Under the pieces are notes generated by a model. The model worked only from the letters and a program-made list of their open reading frames with translations, had not been told where the DNA came from and made no database searches. Below, in pieces: positions 1 to 11,446 of a DNA stretch of 64,000 nucleotides. Source of the stretch: Gliomastix tumulicola (Eukaryota; Ascomycota; Sordariomycetes; Hypocreales; Bionectriaceae). A program made the translations under genes and the position numbers. The stretch spans positions 3,906,001-3,970,000 of the forward strand of contig BCHX01000004.1 in the NCBI GenBank assembly GCA_001599755.1. The letters are read 5' to 3'. How positions within the stretch are numbered: position 1 is the first letter of the stretch; each line of letters opens with the position of its first letter.

Positions 1-3000
1 GCTCTTGTGGAAGTGCGGTGCTAGCTCTGACAGCCACTTGGCCTCGATCGGCATCACGCTGCGCATGTACTCCTTGGTGGTCTGCACCAGCTCAAAGTAG
101 ATGACCATCTTCTCCGGCGGATCGACGGCCATGAGCACGCTGCTGGGATGGATCCACACCGTCGTGTTGTTCTTGACGGTGCGGTATGCGTCGCCGCTCT
201 TCTGCAGCCTCGCGGCGTTGGGGAAGAACCCGGCCGTGATGGCGCGCTTGATGGGTCGCAGGTTCGTCGCGCCGCACGTCGACGGCGCCACCTCGACTCG
301 CTCGCAGAGCTTGGCCAGCTGGTCGCGCACGTCACGCGCGCGCGTGAGGGACCGCTGCTGCAGGAAGTTCTCCCGCGACCAGATGGGCGAGAAGTCGCTG
401 TCCACCCACTGGTTCCATATGTTCAGCAGCGTGATGTGGTCGCCGCCGTCCTTGACCGTGAACCGGTTCCGCGCGCTGTCCGCGTGGATCTTCTTGTCCT
501 TGGGCCGGAAGAAGAGCGCCGACGCCTCGCTGAGCATCGACACGATCGACAGCACCTCCTCCACGCAGCCCTCCTTGTCGGCGGCGAGGACGGCCTTGGC
601 CAGCATGGGATCGGTCGGGAACTCGGCCATCTGGCGGCCCAGCTTGGTCAGCTCGCCCTTGTGGTTCAGGCCCTGCAGCGCGAACAGCTGATTCAGCGCG
701 CCGATCAGCGCCTCGGTGGGGGGCGGATCCATAAAGTCGAAGTCGAGCAGCTCGTTGATCCCCAGCGACTTGAGCTGCAGCACCACGCCGTTGAGGTTGG
801 TCCGCTGGATCTCCGGCGTCGTCGACTCGTCCATTTCGTTCATGTACGCGAATTTGGTGTACAGACGGAAGCACTTGCCAGGCCCGACACGCCCGGCGCG
901 CCCGCTGCGCTGATTGGCAGACGCTCTCGAACAGGGCACCACGACGAGATTGGACATGCCCGTCGCAGGGTTGTATACATTCTCCTTGACGTATCCGGGA
1001 TCAATGACGTAGACGATGCCGTCGATGGTGAGACTGGTTTCGGCAATATTGGTTGCGAGGACGACTTTGCGCGCTCCCTCCGGAGTGGGCTCGAAAATCT
1101 TGGACTGTAGTTCGGAGGGTAGATTGGCGTAGATGGGACAAATGACCAGCTCCTTGATGCGGCTCCCTAGCTTCTTCGCTGTCTCTGCGATTTCTTGCTC
1201 CGCTGCCTCGATCTCGTCCTGACCGGTCAAGAAGATGAGGATATCACCCTTGTCTTGGGTCGTGTGGATCTGGAACGTTGTCGTGATGGCGGCAGCCAGG
1301 TAATTGGCCTCCGGCGCAGGTGTATAGTAGATGTCGACGGGATATCGACGACCGGGGATGTTGAAGATGGGGGCATCGTCGAAGTAAGTCGAGAATTTCT
1401 CCGCGTTCATGGTGGCAGAGGAAATGAGGAGCTTGAGATCCGGCCTCTCACGAGACAAGTCCTTGACCAACGCAAGCAGAATATCAGTGTGTACCGTCCG
1501 CTCGTGTGCCTCGTCAATCATGAGTGCCGAGTATCCCGAGAGGTCGGGCTCGGTCATGAACTCTCTCAGTAGCATACCGTCTGTCATGTACTTGAGAACT
1601 GTCTTGTCGCTGGTGTTGTCCTCGAATCGGATCGAGTATCCGACTTCATTGCCAACCTTGACGCCCACTTCGTCTGCCACACGAGCGGCAACGCTCATGG
1701 CGGCGACTCGACGAGGCTGCGTGCAGCCAACCTTCATCCCGTTCTTGGTGTACCCTGCTTCGTGGAGATACTGCGGCAGCTGCGTCGTTTTACCACTGCC
1801 CGTCTCTCCAACAATGACAAGGATCTGATGAGTTTCCAGGGCGGCCAGAAACTCGGTGCGATACTGGTATATCGGCAGGGTTTTTCTCGTTTCCTGGATC
1901 GAGAGTGCTTTCTTCTCCGCCGCTTCAATCTGAGCTTCCAAGTACCGTTGTTCCTTGGTGAGGCCCTTGCCCTCGCCCGCCATCCGAGAGTCGAGATTCC
2001 ATTGGATGTACTGCGCGTCGTCGAGAACGTAGTCGTAGTCGTTGTTCTCCAACTCGGTGCGCTGGATCTGCGCCTTGACCTTGGCCGTCTGCTCCCTCTC
2101 CCACTCATCGTGCTCCGTGACAAACTTCTCCTGCCCGTACTCGTCGCGATCCACGTATCTCTTGTAGAGAGCCTCTTCCTTCTTCTTCCTGTCGAGCTTG
2201 CCCTTCTCCGTGATGTAGTCCTCTGGCATAACATAGCCGTCCCGGTGGTCGTCGATCTTGAGACGCTCCTCGGCCAGCCGCAAGATCTCTCGGTTCTTCG
2301 CGAAGTCGGCCTGCTCCTTCTCTGACAACTTCGCCCCGCTCCGCAACTCGGCCGTCTCCTCAGCGACCTGCCTCCGCAGCAGCGCCAGCCGCTCCATCTC
2401 TCGCTTCTTGAGGTATTCCTGCCGCGAGCGCTCGCGGATGTCTGGGAGGGCGGCATCCCGGGCTGCCGAATCCTGCGCCAGCCTTCTGCGCGACACGGCC
2501 TCCCCGTCGCGATCGTCCTTCTTCGATTTGCCGTCCGTCTTGTCCCGGAGTCTCTTGGCAAACGCATCGCGCTCCTCGATGTCCCTTTGCCGCTGTCGCT
2601 CCTCCCTCGCTCCATCTGACAGGTCCTCGTCTCTCGGCTCGTCGTGGCTCAGCTTCGTGCGCTTGCGCTCGGGAGCTCGGAGCTTCGACTCGTCGTCGTC
2701 GCCGTCGTCGTCGCCGTCGTCATCTCCCTCCGGCTCGTCAGAGGGCGGCTCCTCGTCAGCCCACCTATCCTCGATGTCCGCCCGCTCGTCTCGTCTCCGG
2801 TACTGCTTCGGCTGGCTGGCGCGGTGCGAAGATCTGGGCGGCGTCCTGGACCGTGTGCGGCTGCGGTCGCGCCGTGATCTGGAGGATGGCTTGTGGTCTC
2901 GATCGCGATCGCGGTCTCGGTCTCGGTCTCGGCGGCGCGACTTGTACGACTTGTCTTTGGTGGTGACTTTCTGAGGACCTACCTCCCCGTCGTCCATGGG

Positions 3001-3027
3001 AAGGAAGGCATACTTCTTGGAACTCAT
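1..3027 (-). CDS. PRP2: Pre-mRNA-splicing DEAH-box ATPase Prp2/DHX16, 3' end outside the window
   Basis: Nuclear RNA-dependent ATPase that, in this family, activates the spliceosome before the first splicing step. The frame is open without an intron for 1009 codons and runs off the window edge. The first 110 residues are rich in Arg, Asp and Ser, including an RD repeat, and are followed by a charged coiled region. The helicase core is complete: motif I GETGSGKT (about residues 407-414), TQPRRVAA, TDGMLLRE, DEAH (about 503-506), SAT, FLTGQ, TNIAETSLTI and QRSGRAGRVG (about 705-714), then the HA2 and OB-fold regions. The last visible residues correspond to the segment just before the family's short C-terminal tail, so only a little is missing. 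Prp2 is chosen over Prp16, Prp22 and Prp43 because the core and the end of the OB fold resemble DHX16. The start is the first ATG of the frame. Confidence 0.93.
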   Translation of the reverse strand, partial: MSSKKYAFLPMDDGEVGPQKVTTKDKSYKSRRRDRDRDRDRDRDHKPSSRSRRDRSRTRSRTPPRSSHRASQPKQYRRRDERADIEDRWADEEPPSDEPEGDDDGDDDGDDDESKLRAPERKRTKLSHDEPRDEDLSDGAREERQRQRDIEERDAFAKRLRDKTDGKSKKDDRDGEAVSRRRLAQDSAARDAALPDIRERSRQEYLKKREMERLALLRRQVAEETAELRSGAKLSEKEQADFAKNREILRLAEERLKIDDHRDGYVMPEDYITEKGKLDRKKKEEALYKRYVDRDEYGQEKFVTEHDEWEREQTAKVKAQIQRTELENNDYDYVLDDAQYIQWNLDSRMAGEGKGLTKEQRYLEAQIEAAEKKALSIQETRKTLPIYQYRTEFLAALETHQILVIVGETGSGKTTQLPQYLHEAGYTKNGMKVGCTQPRRVAAMSVAARVADEVGVKVGNEVGYSIRFEDNTSDKTVLKYMTDGMLLREFMTEPDLSGYSALMIDEAHERTVHTDILLALVKDLSRERPDLKLLISSATMNAEKFSTYFDDAPIFNIPGRRYPVDIYYTPAPEANYLAAAITTTFQIHTTQDKGDILIFLTGQDEIEAAEQEIAETAKKLGSRIKELVICPIYANLPSELQSKIFEPTPEGARKVVLATNIAETSLTIDGIVYVIDPGYVKENVYNPATGMSNLVVVPCSRASANQRSGRAGRVGPGKCFRLYTKFAYMNEMDESTTPEIQRTNLNGVVLQLKSLGINELLDFDFMDPPPTEALIGALNQLFALQGLNHKGELTKLGRQMAEFPTDPMLAKAVLAADKEGCVEEVLSIVSMLSEASALFFRPKDKKIHADSARNRFTVKDGGDHITLLNIWNQWVDSDFSPIWSRENFLQQRSLTRARDVRDQLAKLCERVEVAPSTCGATNLRPIKRAITAGFFPNAARLQKSGDAYRTVKNNTTVWIHPSSVLMAVDPPEKMVIYFELVQTTKEYMRSVMPIEAKWLSELAPHFHKS

Positions 3028-3480
3028 GGTGGTGCGCTGGTGGCCGCGCGAGCCTTTTATCCAGGAAAGTGACTGCTGAAGGAAAGCTCGGATGCGCGAC
3101 TAAGAATGGACTTTAGAAGCTGGTCGCACAATGGGAGGTTGTGTTTCCAAGAGTCATCTAAGGTCGATGTTACAGAACGTTGAAGAATTAAAGTGGAGAC
3201 CGGGGAACGCAAACATGCAAGGCAGCATTTCGAGTTTGAGGTCCCACTTGCCTGGCCCAGTATTACTGTAACAGGGCTAGCTGCCGCATTAAAAACCGTT
3301 AATTGTTTGGATGGTGCAGTTGAGATTCACCTCTCACGCCACAGCCAGCATTGCATTCAAACGACGTATGATTTCTTTTCTCCTTAAATGTTTCCAGCTC
3401 TATAACCTTGCTTTTGATGAAATCACTGGTGTGCTGTTCTAGCTTCCCTCAAGTCGACTATCGGCAGGAAATCTGTGATT
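3028..3480. other. Intergenic: Prp2 promoter / ADE12 3' flank
   Basis: No convincing gene. It should hold the Prp2 promoter and leader and the 3' end of the adenylosuccinate synthetase transcript, because both genes lie on the minus strand head to tail. A 64-codon plus-strand frame is present but has no family features. Confidence 0.5.
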
Positions 3481-5230
3481 CTATGTCACCTCAACAATGT
3501 CGTCATCCTCGGTGCGGTAAATCATGTCCAGGCGGTCTGCGCCGGTGCCAATCCACTTGATCTGTGTCTGCTGTCAGCGCATGTTCTCGTCGCCCGCTCT
3601 CGATTTAGTCTGCTTACCCGGACGCCAACGAAGTTCTCGATATACTCAACGTACTCCCGTGCCTCCTTGGGCAGATCTGACCAGTGGCGCACCCCAGCGA
3701 TGCTGCTCTTCCAGCCCGGCATCTCGTGGTACACAGGCACAGCGCGTTCGAGAAGCGAGTGATCCGCTGGGAAGGAGGGAATCTCCTCCCCGGTCTCGGG
3801 GTCCTTGTACGCGATGGCAATCTTCAGCGTGTCGAAGGAGCCGAGAACATCGAGTTTTGATAGCTGAAGGGCGCTGTAGTCGTTGACAGCAGCCGAGTAT
3901 CGGAGCACCACGAGATCAAGCCAGCCACACTGAAGTGGGAGTCAGCTTTTACCAGTCCTTATGTCGGTGAATGGCATCGATTAGCCTGGGCGGTACTCAC
4001 TCTTCTCCTACGGCCTGTGGACACGCCGATTTCGCCGCCAATTTCCTGCAGCTTTGTGCCAATCTCGCCCAGATCTTCGGTTGGGAAGCACCCTGCGCCG
4101 ACACGTGTGGTATAGCTGGTTCCCCATCAGTCATGAAACAAAAAGAGAAATGGAGAAGATCGGAAGGGAGCTGCTTACGCCTTGACAACGCCAATGACCT
4201 CCTTGATGTTTTTCCGCCTGAGTGCCAGGCCGGTGATGATGCCGCCAAGGCCGGTGCTCGAGCTCGTGACATAGGGGTAGGTGCCGCTGTACGCGTTGTC
4301 AGTACCGTAGCCAACAATGTCTCTACCGTCACACCATTGCACTCACAAGTCGAGATCCAGCATGAGGGCCTGGCTGCCTTCGCACAGAATCTTGGCGTTC
4401 TTCGCCTGCGCATCAGACATGAACGCAACCGCATCGATGACGCGATCCGCCAGCCCGACACGGTACTCCTTGAAGCGGGCGATCTCGTCCTCGACGTCGT
4501 ACTTGAGGAGATCGCCGTACTTCTTCCTGTATCCCGCCTCCAGGTTCCGGAGTCGCTTCTCGAAAACCTCCTCGTTGAAGAGTTCGGCGAGGCGGACGCC
4601 GCTGCGGGCAGCCTTGGCGCTGTAGCAGGGGCCAATTCCGCGTTTCGTCGATCCGATGGCTTTCGCGCCTAGTGCGGCTTCCTCGAGGCTATCGACGGCT
4701 GCGAAAAGGTCGAAGTTGATGTGGCATCGGTCCGACACATAGATGCGCTCGCGAGCATCCTTGATACCCTTGGCTTCGACGTCGGCGAGTTCCTTGAAGA
4801 AGGAGGGCTAATGTGCAGCAGTTAGCATCCTAGCGTCTATGCGACCCTGTGTCTACTCCTTGCATGCAAGGGCGACGCTTTGGTGGGTGGGAATGGGGGA
4901 CCGCAACGTACCGCATGGAAGACGACTCCGGAGCCGATCAGGTTGATGCAGTTCGGCACAACAAGGCCTGAAGGGAGCAGGTGGAAGTCGTACGAGACGC
5001 CATTGGCCTTGATCGAGTGGCCGGCATTGTGTCCCCCCTAAAACCCAGCAATTAGCCAACACCTCCCTGATGGCCATGCTGCTGACGACCCGAGCGCAAT
5101 GCGTCATCACGACATCGCATGGTACACTTACAGAAGCACGGGCGCAAATCTGGGCCTCAGCACCGAGGATGTCGGTCAGCTTGCCCTTGCCCTCGTCTCC
5201 CCATTGGGATCCGAGGATGATTGTCGTCAT
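3481..5230 (-). CDS. ADE12: Adenylosuccinate synthetase, 7 exons, 433 aa
   Basis: Cytosolic enzyme joining IMP and aspartate with GTP to make adenylosuccinate, the committed step to AMP. Exons on the minus strand: 5230-5132, 5037-4912, 4807-4347, 4286-4179, 4115-4001, 3929-3618, 3561-3481. All joins keep frame, use GT..AG and give a product of normal family length. Visible signatures are the N-terminal GTP loop GSQWGDEGKGK (residues 8-18), the IMP-site GGHNAGHSIK (34-43) spanning the first splice join, GSTKRGIGPCYSAKAAR in the middle, and TTRVGAGCFPTE. The C-terminal GTP-binding region ends in EVT. The longer upstream frame lacks a sensible leader, so the ATG followed directly by TTIILGSQWGDEGKGK is taken as the start. 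Confidence 0.95.
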
Positions 5231-5846
5231 GATGCGAATGCTGTGCGCTGCGTTTGCGAAGCCCTCCCGCACACTCTCAACGCGCGGGTTCGATGTGCAG
5301 TTGCAGGGATTGAGGCGAGGGGCAGCTGTTGGGTGAGGGCATAAAATCATTCGCGTCTTCCACTAAGGCTGCTGCCCCTCCATGAGGGGCATTTTTTTTT
5401 AGGCGATCCATCGGCTATTACTGACTCCCATCTTCCGATTTCGCCCCGAGATATTTTTTGGCAGTCACGGCCAGGCGGTCCTTCCACTAATTTTCAGGGC
5501 CTTTAAAAGTGGGGCACTTGTTGGGGACGATCTCAAGCTTCAAATCGGCGCCGTTTTTCAACCTTCGACTTTACGACATCAGAATCACAGGACGGTCAAC
5601 GCAACGAAAAAGAAAAACTCTTATTTGCATATGTCCAATATGAAATATGTCGGCCGGGCTGCCACAAACCTTGGACAAGCTCGAAAATGTATATACAATG
5701 AAAGCTCCAAGAGGTCGTATGTACGAGCCTATCCAATGCCGGAGATATATACAGGACTCGCACAGGACTGACTAGTCAGATATCTGTGCTTCCGGAGCCG
5801 GTTCTATTTTCACTCCTTTCCCGCTCACTTACTCATAAGATCGCGC
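5231..5846. other. Intergenic: ADE12 promoter and 3' flank of the GH81 gene
   Basis: No gene seen. It contains an A-run near 5390 on one strand and AT-rich stretches near 5600-5720. It should carry the adenylosuccinate synthetase promoter and the GH81 3' untranslated region. Confidence 0.45.
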
Positions 5847-8440
5847 TTAAGCACCGCCGAGAGCTATTAAAGAAGCAATTGTTAGCGCCAAGCTCAAAAT
5901 GGACTGACTCTTGGAGGAAACATGATGACTTACCAGCAGCGTATGCCAGGAACCACGAGCGCGAGGCACCACCGTCGACCCAGCTGTCCTGGAAGCTAGG
6001 CGAGGCAAAGAACTCCCAGGAACCGACGGGGTCGACGAGCGCATACTGGGCGTACGCGATACCCTTCCAGGGGTTGTCGATGTTGTCGATCTTGCCGCCG
6101 CCGAAGAAGGCGTCCCACTCCTCCTGGATGAAGTTCTTGTTGCGGGTGAGACCCGTGGGGCCGTGGACGGGGATCATCTGGATGCCCTGGATGGCCTCGA
6201 TGTCGGCAGAGAAGAAGGTGGTGTGGTGGATCTTGTTCTCGAAGAGGATGCCCGCGACCTTGTTGCCGATGAAGTTGGGGGGCTGGACGGCGTTGTTGTC
6301 CTCGTACAGGTAGTAGTTGCGGAGGGTGCGGGTGAGGACAGCGAGCTGGAGGTTGGAACGAGCGACGAGGGCGGCATCGCCGGTGACGGTCCCCCACATC
6401 TTCAGGCCGAAGGCGGCCATGACATCCTCGGATGACGACTCCTGGTTCTTACCGTCGGCGGCAGGGAAGAGACCGTGGGCCCAGGAGTGGCCGTGGTACC
6501 AGTCGAAGTTGCGCCACTGGGGGAACCACTCATCCTCGGCAGAAGGGTTGGCAATGTCACGGACAAGAGTGTTGACGTAGTCAGCGTTGGCCTCAACCCA
6601 GCTGGGGTCGAGGTATCCGATGATGGAAGCTGCGAGGATGTGGTAGCCCCAGTGGAAGTGGTGGTCGTTGTAGTACTGATCATGGTTAGACCTTGGAACA
6701 CAAGAACATGGGCCGGAACTTCACACTTACAGTGTTACCAAAGTCAGCAATGGGCTCGCCAGTGGTGTAGGTGGCCGTGGAGACGACACCACCCCAAGCG
6801 CTCTCATAGGTCAAGGGGAACTGCTGGCTGTTGCTGGCGAAGCGATCAAAGGCAGTCTTGAGGTTGTCGAGACCAGCCTGGGCGAGACCAGAGTCTCCGA
6901 GGAGATCGTTGACGAGGTAGATGATCTGGGCGAACTTGGCGAGGGCCTTGCCGCTGAAGTACATGGAGTCGAGGTTAGACTGCTCGTCCATGTTCTGAGA
7001 GATATCAGCCTCAGCAATGGGGCGGATGACCTCCTTAGCAGCGTCAGAAAGAGCGGACTGAGGACCACCAAGATCAGCGTCCCAAGGAGCAAAGTCAAGG
7101 TTGTCGGGGAGGGCAGACTCCTCCAGAGTCCACGAAGTGCCCTGGACAAGGCTAGCAACACCCTTGACAGTGGTCTGGAGCTCGATGTCCTGGACACGGC
7201 CAGCGGTATCGCCGTCGAAGGACTCAACGTGATGGGGGAGAGCATAGATATACAGGCTGCCCTCGGTAGTGCCACTGGTAGCCCAGGTCAGGGTGTAGCT
7301 GCCAGTGGAGCCGGAGGCGGAACCGGAGATGGAGGCGTCGGTGGGGTAGATGCCGGCGCCGTCGTCAAGAGCGGCATCGGCCTCGCCCGGGTTCTTGGCG
7401 ATCTGGACGACACCGAAGAAGGGGTCGACGCTCTGGGCAAGGCCCTGGTTGGTGAGCTCGAGGTTGAGGGGCTCGCCGCTGGTGCTGTACCCGTAGACGA
7501 TCCAGACGGTGTCGTCCTCGAGGAGGAAGTTGTACTTGACAACGCCGGCCTTGGGATCGGTCTCGACACGGGTCATGGAGCGGAAGTAGACTCCAGACTG
7601 GAGCATGGGGTGGCCACCGTTGAACTCGCCGGTGACATAGGCCATTCCCTGGACGACGGGGAAGGAGATGGTGGGATCCGAGCCGGCACTGTCCTTGAGG
7701 ACGGCGCGGGCCGAGAAGGCCGTGTGAGCCTCGGTCTCGAGGACAGTGTCGGCGCCAAGCTCGGTGGCGGAGAGGATCAGGGAGTGGATGCCCACGGGGT
7801 TGAGGTAGTAGGCAGCGGCGCCGTTGTGCTCGACATCGCCAAATACCCACTGGCTGGCCTCAATGTGAGAGATGGCGATTCCCCAAGTGTCCGCAGATTC
7901 GCCGCCCTTGGCCCACTGAAGGGAGTAAGGGAAGGTGTGGACGGACGTCGTCTGGTCCTCGAGGAAGAAGCCAGAGTAGAACTTGTTGGTCTGGAGGACG
8001 CCGGTCTTGGTGATCCCGTTGCGAGCAACGGGGTGATCATCACGCTGGGGGATGTTGGCCGGCGGAGGGCCGGTGCCGACGGGGCTGGAGAAGACGTCAT
8101 TGCCCTGGCGCTTCGTGATGTCGGTGGCACGAGCCTCGTGCTTGGCCAGAGTGGGAGAAGCCGCTGGCTTGAGGATACGGCTGGGCTCGGGGATCGAGCT
8201 TGTCATGAGGGGGTTCTTCCGCGAGCTGATCTCGGTGTAGACCGTGCCGGTCGTGTGAGGTTCGACATTGCCAGACAGAGGAGGGAGAACCTCGGAGACG
8301 CCAGTCGGGACGACGGTGGTCGAGACGGAGACGGTCCTATCCGTGGGGATGATAGTGTCCGTGGCCTGGCGCGGCAAGACGCCAGCAGAGACCTCCGTTG
8401 TCAGCCAGAGAAGGCCGGTTGTGATGAGGGCGTACTTCAT
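5847..8440 (-). CDS. Secreted endo-1,3-beta-glucanase, GH81 (Eng1/Acf2 family), 822 aa
   Basis: Hydrolyses internal beta-1,3-glucan bonds by inversion. In fungi this family serves daughter-cell separation, spore wall and wall remodelling. Exons: 8440-6731, 6675-5934 and a 17-base terminal exon 5863-5847 encoding the last residues ALGGA. The start chosen gives a clear signal peptide (MKYALITTGLLWLTTEVSA); the frame extends upstream to 8512 but that adds a non-secretory leader. A Ser/Thr/Pro-rich linker (about residues 20-120) precedes the GH81 beta-sandwich, which opens near TNKFYSGFFLEDQ. The catalytic module has YYNDHHFHWGYH (571-582, general acid Asp region) and HGHSWAHGLFPAADGKNQES with the paired catalytic-site Glu residues (about 649 and 653). 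Full family length, no breaks. Reading through the last intron would give a longer wrong tail. Confidence 0.93.
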
Positions 8441-10700
8441 GATGGATGGACTGTCGACGACGAACAGGGAAGTATGCGATGGCTTGTCGAGATCGGTCTG
8501 GGATTGAATCAAGGGAGAGCTGCCCTCATATATACTTACCCTTGTGTGTTTCCACTAGTGTTCCATGGCTTCCACGACATCCCTTGGATCCTCCGTCTCC
8601 TCCACCCCTTTTCTCTCCGACACTTCACATGAGTGTGGCAGGGGGGGACCATAAGGTGAGCGCCCGGGACATTCCCTCAACGGGCATGTCATGTCGAACG
8701 CTCCTCTACGGGGGAGGGTTGCATCCCGCCAAGTCGCCGACGCCAACGGCTGCTAAAAAAGCTTGCTTGAAGCATTTCGCGATCGCAGGGCCAGATGAGA
8801 CGGCCTTTTGGTCAGTCACCTCCTACGCACCATTCCATGGGACGTTACGTTGGGCTGGGCTCCACGTGTGCAAGGGCAAGGCACGCAGCTGAGGGGGCTG
8901 CCGTTGCAGATCGACAAGCTTTCCCCATGATTTAGGTGAAAGGTAAGGGTCATCCGGAGAGCGGCACTGGAGCTCACCTGCATATGTGCTTTCCTATTCC
9001 ACGCAAGGCGGCGAGGCAGATGCGAGGGAATCGCCTCATGCCTGGCTGGTGCTCGTTCGGGCATGTTGCAAGCGGCGCCGAGAGAGGCTTGTTTCTCTCC
9101 CCAAGAAACCAGGTTCCCGAGCCATGTCTCGTTTTGCCAAGATCCGGACGTGCCATTGCGATGGCGCGAGTTGCCCATCCCCATCCCCTTCCCTCCCCCC
9201 TGGCGGGAACCTCTCACACATTGCATGGAGCCGTGGGAGATTTGCTGGGAGGGTGTTCGTCCTAGTCAAGTCCCGTTTACCTGATCAGGAAGGCCATGAT
9301 CTGGATCGGACGGGGCTCTACAGGGTTGGGGGAGCAGCACCAAGGGGCGTTAAGGCTTGCCTCGGGGATGCGGCCCCCTGCCGGGCCGAATCTATGCAGG
9401 TACGGCTTGATATGTGTGATGATCGCCGTGGTGTTTCCGCTGTCGAGATGGGATGGGAATCATGGGCTGGAAACAACGCAGTCGCGCGCTCCTCCACCAA
9501 AGACACTGCGTGTCATGTGCATTCTTTACCCATTCATACCTGCTCCATTTTCCCATGTCCCATGCTCTGTGGGGATGACGGCACTTTGATCCCGTTTTTC
9601 GGGGTGATGATGTCGATGGCCGACAGTCTGCCATGTGAGTGCGCTGCTCGTTCGGCTTGACTCTGCTGATGACCCGAATATCCGCGTAAGTAATCCATAC
9701 TTCTTCACCATAACGTGACATTCTGTTGGAGCAGCCCAGTGGGACGGGAGCGGCCGCCGGGCCAGAAAGCAACGGCCTTGGAAGCTTAGAAAGGGAGCTG
9801 CCTAGCGATTTGCTCAAGCCCTTAGCACTGCACCTTGGACAGACGCAGACGCAGACGCCGTCTCGGTCAAAATCGAGGTGGATGAACGGAGAAATTGAAA
9901 CATTCACATGATGGCGGCCTTCCTTCCACGATCATTCCGGGACTAGGGCGGCGCTTCGGCGGGAATCAACCTTCTACTTCGAGACATTCCACGATTCCCC
10001 CTTTCATCAAACTAAGAGAGGAATCCTGGCAGGACGGCACGGTTTCTTCTATTTTTTTTCTGCTTGTGTATGGAAAGCTTGGGCTATCCCCCCAACGTCG
10101 CATGTGGCATCGAGATTGGGAATAAGCTTAAGCTGACGTGCAGCCAGCTTCTCCTTTGGCACACGGAGTATAGCCGCATAATTTACCCAGGACGGCAGGG
10201 GGAGAGCATACATACATGATGATGCCCATCCTCACGAGGTCATCTTTACGACGGAGAATAGGCGTGAGAGTGAGACAGACAGCTGATGGCGATGATTTGC
10301 ATGTGGACACCACACACACACGTGCTCCATAAAAAGGGCAGAAGAGCAGCGATCTGGCCTGATCATGTCAGTTCCCCCAAAGATCATCATCACTGTAGGG
10401 CTCTTGTCAAACGGGGCTGATCAGCAGGTCCCCCATCCCCTCTTTTCTCTTCTCAGGGAGAGCCGATCAGTCGACGACATCGAGGTCTGGCCGTTAGTTA
10501 TGCGGTCGGGACAAAACTCGAGTCGTTACACACCCGCAATTATGGCCTACTAACTCATGGCCGACGGGAGATTTCCGTCAGAGCGAGCGCTGGGCGTTGG
10601 TGTCCGTCCACTCTCCGTGCTTATCTCCTTTATTTCGTTGGTAGCCCTAGGCCAAAGTCTTGCGTTGGGGGTGGCTTCTTTCTTTGCAAAGCGATAGTGC
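8441..10700. other. Long intergenic region, GH81 promoter side
   Basis: About 2.3 kb with no gene I can support. Two longer open frames (224 codons plus strand from 8986; 171 codons minus strand from 9907) begin with GTG rather than ATG, lack domains and have no good splice sites. It holds a short CA run near 10308-10320 and a T-run near 10050. Its length fits a large regulated promoter for the secreted glucanase, but nothing proves that. Confidence 0.45.
8528..8534 (-). promoter_or_regulatory. TATA-like box of the GH81 gene
   Basis: ATATATA lies 88-94 bases upstream of the GH81 start codon, in a suitable position for a core promoter. Confidence 0.35.
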
Positions 10701-10715
10701 TCACCTTCCTTTCGG

Positions 10716-10745
10716 GAATCCCTTTCGGAATCCCTTTCGGGAGTT
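10716..10745. repeat. Short direct repeats, CCCTTTCGG-type unit
   Basis: Three near-identical copies of a roughly 12-base unit (core CCCTTTCGG) follow one another. On the minus strand they encode the KGF/KGR repeat at the end of the downstream half of the broken frame. Confidence 0.6.
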
Positions 10746-11423
10746 GCTGCTCCCTTCAGACTTGCGCAGTGCTTTATCAGCCTGTCGCTTCTCTTTCCTC
10801 GAGAGCGGGGTCTGCTTTCGAGCCTCAGACCTGGTGGCTGTAAGGACCCAGCAGATAGCAGGGCTTATCTTCTCGTCAGGGTAGACAATGACACCTGTGA
10901 TTTCTTTCCATCCATAAAACTGTGGGTAGGCTGCGAGCATGCTTGCGATGCCTCGGCCGTTATCTGTGCCGAGTAACGCAAGAAAGTCATCGTCTTCCGC
11001 ATGTATGGTTCGGCAACGGTGAATGTTGTCATCCGCCGGAAGTGGCGTCATGCTACGGTCGATATGCCTCAAGATAGAGCGTGTAAGCTCATTCTCAATG
11101 TTCATCCTCTAGACGAACTTAAGACTAGACATGTCTTTCTGCTTGCTTTTCGCCATGACTTCCACGCAGCTTGCCGTCATGATATCCTTCCAGGCCATCT
11201 GACGAGGCGTGTTGTTCTCCGCGTCATGCTGCTTGTAGTTATACAGGCAGACTATGGTGTCTCCTGTACTGTGAACGTTGTTTGAGTATGGTTTGTAGAT
11301 GCCGGGATTCTCAGTGTTGCGGCCAACGTGACACTCATAATAACCGGCAACCGGATGCCCCTGGTCCTGCACAGCTTTGTAATACCAGATGCAACGGTCA
11401 TGATTTGAGTCTTGATGACTCTC

Positions 11424-11446
11424 GTCGTCGTCGTCGTCGTCGTCTT
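11424..11446. repeat. GTC/GAC trinucleotide repeat
   Basis: A pure triplet run encoding the poly-Asp stretch of the hypothetical minus-strand frame. Confidence 0.75.

Noticed and set aside
148..1110. 320-codon plus-strand ORF
   Set aside because: Antisense shadow of the Prp2 helicase.
8441..8512. Upstream extension of the GH81 frame to 8512
   Set aside because: It would place a hydrophilic 24-residue leader before the clear signal peptide.
7229..8632. 467-codon plus-strand ORF
   Set aside because: Antisense shadow of the GH81 gene, produced by its G/C-ending codons; composition (Gly/Val/Asp) has no domain.
8986..9660. 224-codon plus-strand ORF in the intergenic region
   Set aside because: Starts with GTG, no domain, Cys/Arg/Ser-rich random-like composition, no supporting splice sites.
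9392..9907. 171-codon minus-strand ORF
   Set aside because: GTG start, contains a GTCTGC repeat-derived Val/Cys stretch, no domain.
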